64,000 nucleotides of DNA. It comes from Hyphomicrobiales bacterium. GTDB lineage: Bacteria; Pseudomonadota; Alphaproteobacteria; Rhizobiales; Rhizobiaceae. The stretch lies in assembly GCA_900465675.1 (NCBI GenBank), contig UBJR01000005.1, positions 124,001 to 188,000 of the forward strand, written 5' to 3'. The position numbers and the translations under genes were made by a program. Below the pieces are notes generated by a model. That model was not told where the DNA came from. It saw nothing but the letters and a program-made list of their open reading frames with translations, and did not search any database. Below, one piece after another: positions 51,989 to 61,715 of the stretch (positions within the stretch are counted from its first letter, which is position 1; every line of letters begins with the position of its first letter).

Positions 51989-53383
51989 ATGACAAAACAC
52001 GTCACATCGAGCGACATCCGGTCAGCCTTTTCCGCCGCCATGTCAGCCATGTATCGCAACGAAGTGCCGGCCTATGGCACGCTGATGGACCTCGTTGCCC
52101 GCGTCAACGCAGAGGCGCTCGCAAACGAGCCCGATCTCAAGGCACGCCTGGAAGCAACCGACAATCTCGATCGCATTTCCGAAGAGCGCCACGGCGCCAT
52201 CCGTCTCGGCACTGCCGGCGAACTGGCGATGATGCGGCGCGTCTTCGCCGTCATGGGCATGTATCCGGTCGGCTATTACGATCTGTCGACCGCGGGCGTT
52301 CCGGTTCACTCCACCGCCTTCCGCCCGGTCGGCGATGAAGCGCTGAAGCGCAATCCGTTCCGCGTTTTCACCTCGCTGCTGCGCCTCGATCTGATCGCCG
52401 ATCAGGAACTGCGCAAAGACGCCGCCCGCATTCTCGAAACGCGCCGGATTTTCACGGCGGGCGCGGTCGAACTGACAGAGAAGGCCGAAAAAGACGGCGG
52501 CCTGTCGAAAGACGATGCCGATCGCTTCGTCGCCGAAGTGTTGGAAACCTTCCGCTGGCACGACAAGGCGATCGTCGATGGCGAGATGTATCACCGCCTG
52601 CACGACGCCCACCGGCTCATTGCCGATGTCGTCTCCTTCAAGGGCCCGCATATCAACCACCTGACGCCGCGCACGCTCGATATCGACCGTGTCCAGGCCC
52701 TGATGCCTGACTACGACATCGCGCCCAAGGCAATCGTCGAGGGCCCCCCGGCCCGTAGATGCGCGATCCTGCTGCGCCAGACGTCGTTCAAGGCATTGGA
52801 GGAAGCAGTCGCCTTCGAAGACGGCAAGGGCGGCTGGCAGACCGGATCGCATACGGCCCGCTTCGGCGAGATCGAACAGCGCGGCATCGCGCTGACGCCG
52901 AAGGGCCGCGGCCTCTACGACACGCTTCTCGACGCTTCCCGCAAGGTGGTTCGCCCGGCCGCCGACGGATCCAACGCCAAGGCCTACGAGACAGCACTGA
53001 TCGAAACCTTCCAGGCGTTCCCGGATGACTGGAAGACGATCCGCGCCGAAGGTCTCGGCTATTTCAGCTATTCGCTGACCGAAAAGGGAAGCAAGACGTC
53101 CATCCCTGCTGGTTCCGATGTCGATGCGCTTATCGCCGACGGCCTGATCCAGTTCGATCCGATCGTCTATGAGGACTTCCTGCCCGTCAGCGCCGCCGGC
53201 ATCTTCCAGTCGAACCTCGGCGATGGTGCACAGCAGGACTTCGTGGCGAGCCCGAACCAGCAGCGCTTCGAAAGCAATCTCGGCGCCAAGGTGCTCAACG
53301 AATTCGACCATTATGCAGGCATCGAACAGTCGTCCCTCGACGCCTGCCTCAATGCACTGACCAGACGCCCGGCCGCCGAGTAA
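51989..53383 (+). CDS. hglS: 2-oxoadipate dioxygenase/decarboxylase (HglS/YdcJ, DUF1338)
   Basis: This 464-residue protein matches HglS (YdcJ) in length and layout. It is a VOC-fold, non-haem metal enzyme that converts 2-oxoadipate to D-2-hydroxyglutarate with oxygen, releasing carbon dioxide. The GVPVHSTAFRPV segment near residue 103 and the later KGPHINHLTPR segment near residue 212 carry conserved histidines that I expect to be metal ligands. The start at 51989 has TTAGGG about ten bases upstream; the frame is open further up, but that part is promoter. It is followed by AmaB-type dehydrogenase, an aminotransferase and D-2-hydroxyglutarate dehydrogenase, which completes the route. Confidence 0.88.
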   Translation: MTKHVTSSDIRSAFSAAMSAMYRNEVPAYGTLMDLVARVNAEALANEPDLKARLEATDNLDRISEERHGAIRLGTAGELAMMRRVFAVMGMYPVGYYDLSTAGVPVHSTAFRPVGDEALKRNPFRVFTSLLRLDLIADQELRKDAARILETRRIFTAGAVELTEKAEKDGGLSKDDADRFVAEVLETFRWHDKAIVDGEMYHRLHDAHRLIADVVSFKGPHINHLTPRTLDIDRVQALMPDYDIAPKAIVEGPPARRCAILLRQTSFKALEEAVAFEDGKGGWQTGSHTARFGEIEQRGIALTPKGRGLYDTLLDASRKVVRPAADGSNAKAYETALIETFQAFPDDWKTIRAEGLGYFSYSLTEKGSKTSIPAGSDVDALIADGLIQFDPIVYEDFLPVSAAGIFQSNLGDGAQQDFVASPNQQRFESNLGAKVLNEFDHYAGIEQSSLDACLNALTRRPAAE

Positions 53384-53429
53384 ATTCCGGCCACCGATCC
53401 GAGACGTTTCCGAACTGGAGTTCCATCAG

Positions 53430-54962
53430 ATGAATATTGCCGTCAAATCCGTGTCCGTCGCCGAAGAAGCCGTGACCATCCTCGATCGCCTGGGTGTCGC
53501 CAAGTCCGCCTACACAGGCGGCGACATGGACGCCTTCTCGCCCGTCACCGGCGAGCGCACCGGCCAGCTGAAAACAGTCTCACCGGCGAAGGCCGTCGAG
53601 GCCATCGACCGCGCCCATGTGGCATTCCAGAAGTGGCGCCTCGTTCCGGCGCCGAAGCGTGGGGAACTCGTTCGTCTGCTCGGTGAGGAACTGCGCGCAG
53701 CCAAGGCCGATCTCGGCCGTCTGGTTTCAATCGAAGCCGGCAAGATCCCGTCCGAAGGCCTCGGCGAAGTGCAGGAAATGATCGACATCTGCGATTTCGC
53801 CGTCGGTCTTTCCCGCCAGCTCTATGGTCTCACCATCGCTACCGAGCGTCCCGGCCACCGGATGATGGAAACCTGGCATCCGCTCGGCGTTATCGGCATC
53901 ATCTCCGCCTTCAATTTCCCGGTCGCCGTCTGGGCCTGGAATGCTGCGTTGGCGCTCGTCTGCGGCAACAGCATCGTCTGGAAGCCGTCCGAAAAGACGC
54001 CGCTGACGGCGCTGGCATCGCAGGCAATCCTGGAACGGGCCCTGAAGCGCTTCGGCGATGCGCCTGAGGACCTGTCGCAGGTGCTCATTGGCGACCGCAC
54101 GATCGGCGAAGCGCTGGTCGACCATTCGAAGGTCGCTCTCGTCTCCGCAACCGGCTCGACCCGCATGGGTCGCGAAGTCGGACCGCGCCTTGCCAAGCGC
54201 TTCGCGCGCTCCATCCTCGAACTCGGCGGCAACAATGGCGGCATTGTCTGCCCGTCGGCCGATCTCGACATGGCGCTGCGCGCCATCGCCTTCGGCTCCA
54301 TGGGCACGGCCGGTCAGCGCTGTACCACACTGCGCCGCCTCTTCGTCCACGACAGCGTCTACGATCAGCTCGTGCCGCGCCTCAAGAAGGCCTATGCGAG
54401 CGTCTCGGTCGGCAATCCGCTGGATGGCGCAGCCCCTGTCGGCCCGCTGGTGGATAAGGCAGCCTTCGACGGCATGCAGAAGGCGCTCGGCGAAGCTGCC
54501 AAGCATGGCGGGGCGGTTCATGGCGGCCAGCGGGTCGATACCGGCAGCGAGAACGCCTACTACGTGAAGCCGGCGCTGGTCGAAATGCCGAAGCATGAGG
54601 GACCGGTCCTCGAGGAAACCTTCGCGCCGATCCTCTACGTGATGAAATACAGCGATCTCGACGCCGTCATCGCCGATCACAACGCTGTCGGCGCTGGTCT
54701 TTCCTCATCGATCTTCACGCTTGACATGCGCGAGGCAGAGCGTTTCCTTTCTGTCGAAGGCTCCGATTGTGGTATCGCCAATGTCAACATCGGCACATCC
54801 GGTGCGGAAATCGGCGGCGCGTTCGGCGGTGAGAAGGAAACCGGCGGCGGGCGCGAGTCCGGGTCGGATGCCTGGAGAGCCTATATGCGCCGCGCCACCA
54901 ACACGGTGAACTACTCGAAGGCCCTGCCGCTGGCACAGGGCGTCTCCTTCGACATCGAATAG
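53430..54962 (+). CDS. amaB: 2-aminoadipate semialdehyde dehydrogenase (AmaB/ALDH7-like)
   Basis: This 510-residue aldehyde dehydrogenase belongs to the ALDH7 (antiquitin) group. The catalytic pair is visible as Glu264 in ELGGNNG and Cys298 in GQRCTTLRR. MMETWHPLGVIGIISAFNFPVAVWAWN near residue 145 is a block I recall from antiquitin and AmaB. It would oxidise L-2-aminoadipate semialdehyde to L-2-aminoadipate with NAD. The gene is 47 bp after hglS and 13 bp before the aminotransferase gene. Confidence 0.9.
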   Translation: MNIAVKSVSVAEEAVTILDRLGVAKSAYTGGDMDAFSPVTGERTGQLKTVSPAKAVEAIDRAHVAFQKWRLVPAPKRGELVRLLGEELRAAKADLGRLVSIEAGKIPSEGLGEVQEMIDICDFAVGLSRQLYGLTIATERPGHRMMETWHPLGVIGIISAFNFPVAVWAWNAALALVCGNSIVWKPSEKTPLTALASQAILERALKRFGDAPEDLSQVLIGDRTIGEALVDHSKVALVSATGSTRMGREVGPRLAKRFARSILELGGNNGGIVCPSADLDMALRAIAFGSMGTAGQRCTTLRRLFVHDSVYDQLVPRLKKAYASVSVGNPLDGAAPVGPLVDKAAFDGMQKALGEAAKHGGAVHGGQRVDTGSENAYYVKPALVEMPKHEGPVLEETFAPILYVMKYSDLDAVIADHNAVGAGLSSSIFTLDMREAERFLSVEGSDCGIANVNIGTSGAEIGGAFGGEKETGGGRESGSDAWRAYMRRATNTVNYSKALPLAQGVSFDIE

Positions 54963-56210
<1,248 letters not shown>

Positions 56211-56243
56211 TGGAAGCGGTCTAGCGACCTTGGACCGGCACGC

Positions 56244-59200
56244 ATGATCCCGCGCCTCACATCGCACCTTGCTCCCGCATCTCCAGCCGGCTTCTTCGAG
56301 CGTCTCGTCGAAGCCGGTTTCAGTGGCGACGCCGAGAGCCGTGCGGGCGCCCGCACGGTCTATGCGACCGACAATTCGATCTACCAGCTGGAACCGGCGG
56401 GCATCCTGTTTCCGAGGGGTGCCGATGATCTGAAGATCCTCGCGAAGGTGCTTAGCGAGCCGGCTTTCAGCGGCATGACCATCACCCCGCGCGGCGGCGG
56501 CACCGGCACCAATGGTCAGTCGCTTACCTCGGGCCTCGTGGTCGATTGCTCACGGCACATGAACAAGATCCTGGAGATCGACCCGGTCAGGCGCATCGCA
56601 CGTGTCCAGTCCGGTGTCGTCAAGGACCAGCTGAACCGCGCCCTGAAGCCTTACGGCCTGTTCTTCGCTCCGGAACTCTCAACCTCCAACCGGGCAACGA
56701 TCGGCGGCATGGTCTCTACCGATGCCTGCGGACAAGGCTCCTGCCTTTATGGCAAGACCTCCAACCACGTTGTCGGCCTGCGCATCGTGCTGGCCGACGG
56801 TTCCGAATGGTGGTCGCGCGCGCTCAGCGAAACGGCGCTTGCCGAGATTCTTCAACGCCAGGACAGGATCGGCGAGATCCACCGGACCGTCGATGGCATC
56901 GCGCGAGAAAAGCGTGAGCGGATCGAGACTGTCTTTCCGAAGCTCAACCGCTACATGACCGGCTACGATCTGGCCCATATCCGCCAGCCGGACGGCCGCT
57001 TCGATCTGAATGCCATCCTCTGCGGGTCCGAAGGCACGCTGGCGATGATCGCAGAGGCAGAGCTCAATCTGCTGCCGCTCCCCGCCCATGCCGCATTGAT
57101 CAATATCCGCTACAACGATTTCAATGCGGCGCTGGAAGATGCCCGGACGCTGACGGCGCTGAAGGTCGCGTCCGTCGAAACCGTCGACGAGAAGGTGCTC
57201 GGGCTCGCGAAGACGGATATCGTCTGGAACGACATCGGCCAGTTCTTTCCCGATGACGCGGCCTCCCCTGCCAACGGTATCAACATCGTCGAGATCCTGG
57301 CGGATGACGAAACCGAACTGGAGCGGAAGCTTGGCGAGGTGACCGCCGCGTTCGGCAACGCCAACCCGGATCGCCTCGGCCACACGATCGCACGCCAGCA
57401 TCGCGACATCGAGGCAATCTGGACGATGCGTAAACGCGCCGTCGGCCTGCTCGGCAATGTTGACGGGCCGGTGCGCCCGGTTCCGTTCGTCGAAGACACC
57501 GCCGTTCCGCCGGAGAATCTGGCCGCCTATATCCGCGAATTTCGCGCGCTGCTTGATAGCGCCGGGCTGTCCTACGGGATGTTCGGCCATGTCGATGCAG
57601 GCGTTCTGCATGTACGCCCGGCGCTCGACCTCACACGCGATGATCACACCCCGCTCGTCCGGGAGATCAGCGATGCCGTCGTCGCCCTGACGAAGAAATA
57701 TGGCGGCGTTCTCTGGGGCGAGCACGGCAAGGGCGTGCGGTCGGAATATGTTCCCGAATTCTTCGGCGATCTCTATCCTTGCCTGCAGCAAATCAAGCGG
57801 GCCTTCGATCCTCAGAACAAGCTGAATCCCGGCAAGATCGCCGCGCCGTCAGTCGAGCCCCTCCTGAAGATCGACGGCGTGCCCCTGCGCGGCGGCGTCG
57901 ATCGTGCCATTGGCAACGAGATCAGAGCCGCCTTCGACAATGCCGCCTATTGCAACGGGAACGGCGCCTGTTTCGATTTCGACGAAACGAGCCCCATGTG
58001 CCCCTCCTACAAGGCGACGCGTGACCGGCGTTTTTCGCCGAAGGGCCGGGCGGCGCTGATGCGCGAGTGGCTGAGGCTGCTGGCGGACAAGAGCATCGAC
58101 CCGCGCGCCGAGGCAAAACGTCTGCGCCGCGGCAGTTCGCTCGCAACCCTGCCGAAGCGGATCTTCAACTCGCTCGATCCGCGCAACCGCGACGACTTTT
58201 CGCACGAAGTCCGCGAAGCCATGGATACCTGCCTCGCCTGCAAGGCCTGCACCGGGCAGTGTCCGGTCAAGGTCAGCGTGCCGGCCTTCCGCTCGAAATT
58301 CCTCGAACTCTACTACAGCAGGTATGCGCGCCCGCTGAAGGACCTGCTTGTGGCCGCGATCGAGACGTCACTGCCCTGGATGGCGCAGGCGCGGCCGCTC
58401 TACAATCTGATGGCAGGCACCGAAGCAGGCAGACACGTGATGCGGCTTTCCGGTTTGACGGCGCTGCCGCTGCTGCCGCCTCGGCCGCTCAAAGCCGAAG
58501 CCCGAAGGCTCGGCGTAGCCGTTGCCACGCAAGAGCTGATCGAAGGCCTGCCGGAGCAGGAGAAGAAGCGCGCCGTGGTCTTCGTCGCCGACGCATTCAC
58601 AGCCCATTTCGATCCGGGCGTTGCGCTTTCGGCAATCAGTCTGGCGCGAAAAATGGGGCTGATCCCCTATCTCGCCGAAGGCAAGCAGAACGGCAAGGCG
58701 ATGCATGTCCACGGATATCTCGGCCGCTTCGAGGCGAATGCAACAAAGACAGCCCGATATCTGCAAGACCTCGCTGCCGCCGGCGCCACACTGGTGGGCC
58801 TCGACCCGTCGATGACGCTTGTCTATCGCAGCGAATACAAGGGATTATGGGGCAACGGCGTGGAGGCAACGGTACTGCTGCCGCAGGAATGGTTAGCTGC
58901 CAATCTCGACAGGCTCTCAGCCCAACCCCAAAAATCGGCCTCACCCGTCTACAGCCTGCTCCCCCACTGCACCGAGCGCAGCAATGCACCGTCGGCGACG
59001 GCTCAGTGGAAGACTGTCTTCAAGGCGCTTGGCATCCCCCTTGAAATTGCCAGTACCGGCTGCTGCGGCATGGCCGGCACATTCGGCCACGAGGTCCGCA
59101 ACCGTGCCACGTCCGAAGCGCTCTATGCCATGAGCTGGAGCAGCCACATTGCCGGCACGTCTTCCGAAACGGTGACGATGGCGACCGGATATTCCTGCCG

Positions 59201-59273
59201 CTCCCAGGTCAAAGCCATCGACACCAAGTCGATCCCCCATCCGCTGGCGATTATCGACGCTCTCACCGGCTGA
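56244..59273 (+). CDS. ydiJ: D-2-hydroxyglutarate dehydrogenase, FAD and iron-sulfur fusion (YdiJ-like)
   Basis: This 1009-residue fusion has an N-terminal VAO-type FAD domain (about residues 50-510, with GGGTGTNGQSL near 85), an iron-sulfur segment and a C-terminal CCG-domain module. C663, C666, C669 and C673 form CxxCxxCxxxCP; an additional Cys group at about 570-595 (CNGNGACF and MCPSYKATRDR) is the first cluster region. STGCCGMAGTFGHE near residue 935 is the CCG-type block. YdiJ oxidises D-2-hydroxyglutarate to 2-oxoglutarate and passes electrons to the respiratory chain. It completes the pathway started by AmaB and HglS. A strong terminator follows. Confidence 0.88.
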   Translation: MIPRLTSHLAPASPAGFFERLVEAGFSGDAESRAGARTVYATDNSIYQLEPAGILFPRGADDLKILAKVLSEPAFSGMTITPRGGGTGTNGQSLTSGLVVDCSRHMNKILEIDPVRRIARVQSGVVKDQLNRALKPYGLFFAPELSTSNRATIGGMVSTDACGQGSCLYGKTSNHVVGLRIVLADGSEWWSRALSETALAEILQRQDRIGEIHRTVDGIAREKRERIETVFPKLNRYMTGYDLAHIRQPDGRFDLNAILCGSEGTLAMIAEAELNLLPLPAHAALINIRYNDFNAALEDARTLTALKVASVETVDEKVLGLAKTDIVWNDIGQFFPDDAASPANGINIVEILADDETELERKLGEVTAAFGNANPDRLGHTIARQHRDIEAIWTMRKRAVGLLGNVDGPVRPVPFVEDTAVPPENLAAYIREFRALLDSAGLSYGMFGHVDAGVLHVRPALDLTRDDHTPLVREISDAVVALTKKYGGVLWGEHGKGVRSEYVPEFFGDLYPCLQQIKRAFDPQNKLNPGKIAAPSVEPLLKIDGVPLRGGVDRAIGNEIRAAFDNAAYCNGNGACFDFDETSPMCPSYKATRDRRFSPKGRAALMREWLRLLADKSIDPRAEAKRLRRGSSLATLPKRIFNSLDPRNRDDFSHEVREAMDTCLACKACTGQCPVKVSVPAFRSKFLELYYSRYARPLKDLLVAAIETSLPWMAQARPLYNLMAGTEAGRHVMRLSGLTALPLLPPRPLKAEARRLGVAVATQELIEGLPEQEKKRAVVFVADAFTAHFDPGVALSAISLARKMGLIPYLAEGKQNGKAMHVHGYLGRFEANATKTARYLQDLAAAGATLVGLDPSMTLVYRSEYKGLWGNGVEATVLLPQEWLAANLDRLSAQPQKSASPVYSLLPHCTERSNAPSATAQWKTVFKALGIPLEIASTGCCGMAGTFGHEVRNRATSEALYAMSWSSHIAGTSSETVTMATGYSCRSQVKAIDTKSIPHPLAIIDALTG

Positions 59274-59276
59274 ACG

Positions 59277-59312
59277 GCAGAAGGCCGCAATCGCAGGATT
59301 GCGGCCTTCTGC
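59277..59312. terminator. Terminator with perfect 16-bp stem between convergent genes
   Basis: GCAGAAGGCCGCAATC and GATTGCGGCCTTCTGC form a perfect 16-bp stem around GCAG, followed on the plus strand by ATTTCATTC. It lies between the dehydrogenase stop at 59273 and the convergent SDR stop at 59320, and can serve both. Confidence 0.85.
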
Positions 59313-59319
59313 ATTTCAT

Positions 59320-60054
59320 TCAGATCGACCAGAGAGCGCCACCGTCGCAGGCAACCGCCTGGCCGGTGATGTAGCTTGCACGATCGGAGGCGAGGAAGGT
59401 CGCGAGGGCGGCGAATTCTTCCGGGCGGCCGATGCGGCCCATCGGGATCATCTTGCTGACCTTTTCAAGGTCGAGCTTCGCCTCGGCCAGCCGCTCCGTC
59501 ATCGTGTAACCCGGCATCAGCGCATTGACGGTGATGCCGCTTGCGGCGAATTCACGGCTCAGCGTCTTCGTCAGACCATGCAACCCGGCGCGCAGCGCGT
59601 TCGAGATCGTGAAGTTGTTGATCGGCTCCTTGGCGGCGATCGATGTCACCAGAAGGATGCGGCCCCATTGGCGCTCGCGCATGCCCGGCATCGCCGCAGC
59701 GATGGCGTCGGTTGCGCTGACGAACAAGCCCTCGAAGGCGTTGCGCCAGTCGTCCGAACCGATGTTTTCGAAGGGCATGGTCGGCGGACCGCCGGTATTG
59801 ACCACGAGAATATCGACCTTTCCGAGCTTGGCCGCAGCCTGCTCGACCACCTGCCGTCCGGCCGCGGGCTGCCGCAGATCGGCGGGCAGGGCGACGACCC
59901 CGAGACGCTCTGCTGCGTCATCCAGCCGGGCTGCATCGCGGGCGCAGATGGCAACCTTTGCACCTTCGGCAACGAGTTCCCTGGCAATCGCAAATCCGAG
60001 CCCTTTGGAAGCGCCCATGACGAGGGCAGACTTGCCGCTCAAACCAAAATCCAT
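59320..60054 (-). CDS. Atypical SDR lacking the canonical Tyr and Lys
   Basis: This 244-residue SDR-like protein has the nucleotide motif MGASKGLG at residues 13-20 and NTGGPP (86-91) instead of NAG. The active-site Ser138 is kept, but the usual Tyr-x3-Lys reads Phe148-Thr-Ile-Ser-Asn152, so both the catalytic Tyr and Lys are absent. This matches a subgroup of beta-ketoacyl-reductase-like SDRs in which the tetrad and NAD motif are imperfect. Catalysis, if any, must be different. It is 51 bp downstream of a 2-keto-4-pentenoate hydratase gene on the same strand and may share its pathway. Confidence 0.88.
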   Translation of the reverse strand: MDFGLSGKSALVMGASKGLGFAIARELVAEGAKVAICARDAARLDDAAERLGVVALPADLRQPAAGRQVVEQAAAKLGKVDILVVNTGGPPTMPFENIGSDDWRNAFEGLFVSATDAIAAAMPGMRERQWGRILLVTSIAAKEPINNFTISNALRAGLHGLTKTLSREFAASGITVNALMPGYTMTERLAEAKLDLEKVSKMIPMGRIGRPEEFAALATFLASDRASYITGQAVACDGGALWSI

Positions 60055-60105
60055 TTTACAGCCTTCCTATTACGTCATTCAAAATCGAAGCACGGTTGCC
60101 GGGGG

Positions 60106-60876
60106 TCACCTGCCGCTGACTTCGACGCTACCGATACCGGAAACGTCGAACCGGTAGCTGAATGGTCCCGACGGGAACCGCGTCGTGACGATGCTGCCGG
60201 TCATTACCAGATCACCCTTGCGCAAGATCCTGCCGCTGGCGGCAAGATGATTGGCGAGCCACGCCAAGGGCACATAGGGATGTCCGAGAACATCGGCACC
60301 CATGCCGCGGGCAATCTCTTCGCCGTTATGATAGGCGATGCCTTCTGCGCCATCGAGACCTTCAGGCGGCGGGGTGAATGTACCAACCACGATCCCGGCG
60401 TTCCAGGAATTGTCAGCGATCAGCGTTCCGCAATGCAGCACGCTATAATCGGCATGGCGGTCTTCCACCAGCTCGATCGCAGCCGCAACCGCATCGACAG
60501 CAGCGCCGGCGCTCTCGGGCGTGAACGGCGTGGCGCCCGGCAGCAAGTCCTGGCCGAGCCGTACGCAGATTTCGAACTCAAGGCCGAGATGGTGATAGTC
60601 GGAAAGCTTCAGCTGCGCTCCCGTCGATCTGACGCGGCTGGAGAAGATGGTGCCCTGGATCGGCTGATCGATACCGCACATCGCCTGCATGCGCTTCGAT
60701 GTCAGGCCGATCTTGTAGCCCGCAGTCTCTTCGCCACCACGGATCGCCGCGATATAGGCGTCCTGCACCCGATAGGCATCTTCGAGGTCGTTTATCCCGT
60801 CGATCCTGTGAAACTTCGTGCTGCTGCGATGTTCGGCAACAAGCTGGCCGGCAATATCGGCGATCGTCTCTGTCAA
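60106..60876 (-). CDS. 2-keto-4-pentenoate hydratase family protein (FAH-fold)
   Basis: This 256-residue protein of the fumarylacetoacetase-hydrolase superfamily resembles MhpD/DmpE-type hydratases. LEFEICVRLGQDL near residue 118 carries the metal-binding Glu pair and AIELVEDRHADY near 150 another conserved acidic block. Family members add water to 2-keto-4-pentenoates from aromatic ring cleavage, or decarboxylate 4-oxalocrotonate. No ring-cleavage dioxygenase is encoded nearby, so the pathway here is unknown. It precedes the atypical SDR gene, and its start is close to the beginning of a leftward transcript at 60.9 kb. Confidence 0.85.
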   Translation of the reverse strand: MTETIADIAGQLVAEHRSSTKFHRIDGINDLEDAYRVQDAYIAAIRGGEETAGYKIGLTSKRMQAMCGIDQPIQGTIFSSRVRSTGAQLKLSDYHHLGLEFEICVRLGQDLLPGATPFTPESAGAAVDAVAAAIELVEDRHADYSVLHCGTLIADNSWNAGIVVGTFTPPPEGLDGAEGIAYHNGEEIARGMGADVLGHPYVPLAWLANHLAASGRILRKGDLVMTGSIVTTRFPSGPFSYRFDVSGIGSVEVSGR

Positions 60877-61102
60877 TAGTCATCCTCCCGTTATGAACGG
60901 ACTGGCAATCACAATTTCCAAGGCAGTGCGCGCGCCTTCCGCGGCACACCGGAAGGAGACCGGCCCAGCTGTCCGTTTCGCTGCGCCGATTCGCCATGGC
61001 CCGCAAGCTTAGCGTGCCGGCTCTGATGGTGCCGAGTGAATTCTGAACATTCCTATGCATTCGCATCGCTGCCGGAGGCCGATGGGCCAAGCGATGCCGC
61101 CT

Positions 61103-61339
61103 CTATGCGATAAGCGGTTCAGCAGCCTCGTCAGCAGACAGGGCGCTGGCCGAAGCCAGCATCACGGCAGGGGCCGCACGGACAAACAGCGATGAGTGCG
61201 AATTGATGATCCGCCCGCTTTCAAGCTTCAGGAGCGGTCCGTCAATATCAACGACATTATCCGTGAAGCTGAGTTCGCCCCACCCGTCAGACGTCCCCTC
61301 GATCAGGACGAAGGAATACTTTTCACCAATATTGAACAT
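61103..61339 (-). CDS. Small hypothetical protein
   Basis: This 78-residue protein was not recognised. GGGGAG lies eight bases before the ATG, and the N-terminal 45 residues look like a short beta-rich domain (FVLIEGTSDGWGELSF). The C-terminus is Ala- and Ser-rich (MLASASALSADEAAEPLIA) with no signal peptide or membrane segment. It stands alone between two unrelated genes. The ribosome-binding site and compact amphipathic start support it as a real gene, but a chance frame cannot be excluded. Confidence 0.5.
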   Translation of the reverse strand: MFNIGEKYSFVLIEGTSDGWGELSFTDNVVDIDGPLLKLESGRIINSHSSLFVRAAPAVMLASASALSADEAAEPLIA

Positions 61340-61715
61340 CTACTCTCCCCAAAGCCGATATCGCTATATTTCCACTCTACTCTAATTGAGCATCAACTCA
61401 TAATATCGGATTCAGACCGAATAATTCATCTGCACCCGGCTGCCCGTCTCGGAATGCTGCAGACGTTCCAGAGCAAGACTTCCTTTTCCGCAGCGATATT
61501 GAGAACCAGACATAGCCTGTCTGAGATCCTTACAGTCGGTTCCCGGCGCAATCATGCGGCGCCTCGCGGCTTAACGCCTTGCTGGTCAGTCAAAGCGGCC
61601 CTGATCTTGCCCGGCGATCTTCCGGTCGCGTCATCCGCGAAATTGCCGCATCTTCGATACCGAGATTGTGCTCGCGCTGATTGAACCATTCCTCCTCCAG
61701 TCGAAGGGAACCGAC
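61340..61715. other. Divergent promoter region before the RTX-GH16 gene
   Basis: This 376-bp gap lies between the small hypothetical gene and the divergent glycanase gene. An AT-rich part at 61355-61415 is the most promoter-like and holds an interrupted inverted repeat TGAG-N6-CTCA (61387-61400). I see no other gene or RNA in it. Confidence 0.5.

Noticed and set aside
52043..53311. Open frame of 422 codons on the minus strand within hglS
   Set aside because: It is antisense to a full-length HglS-type gene and shows no motif of its own.
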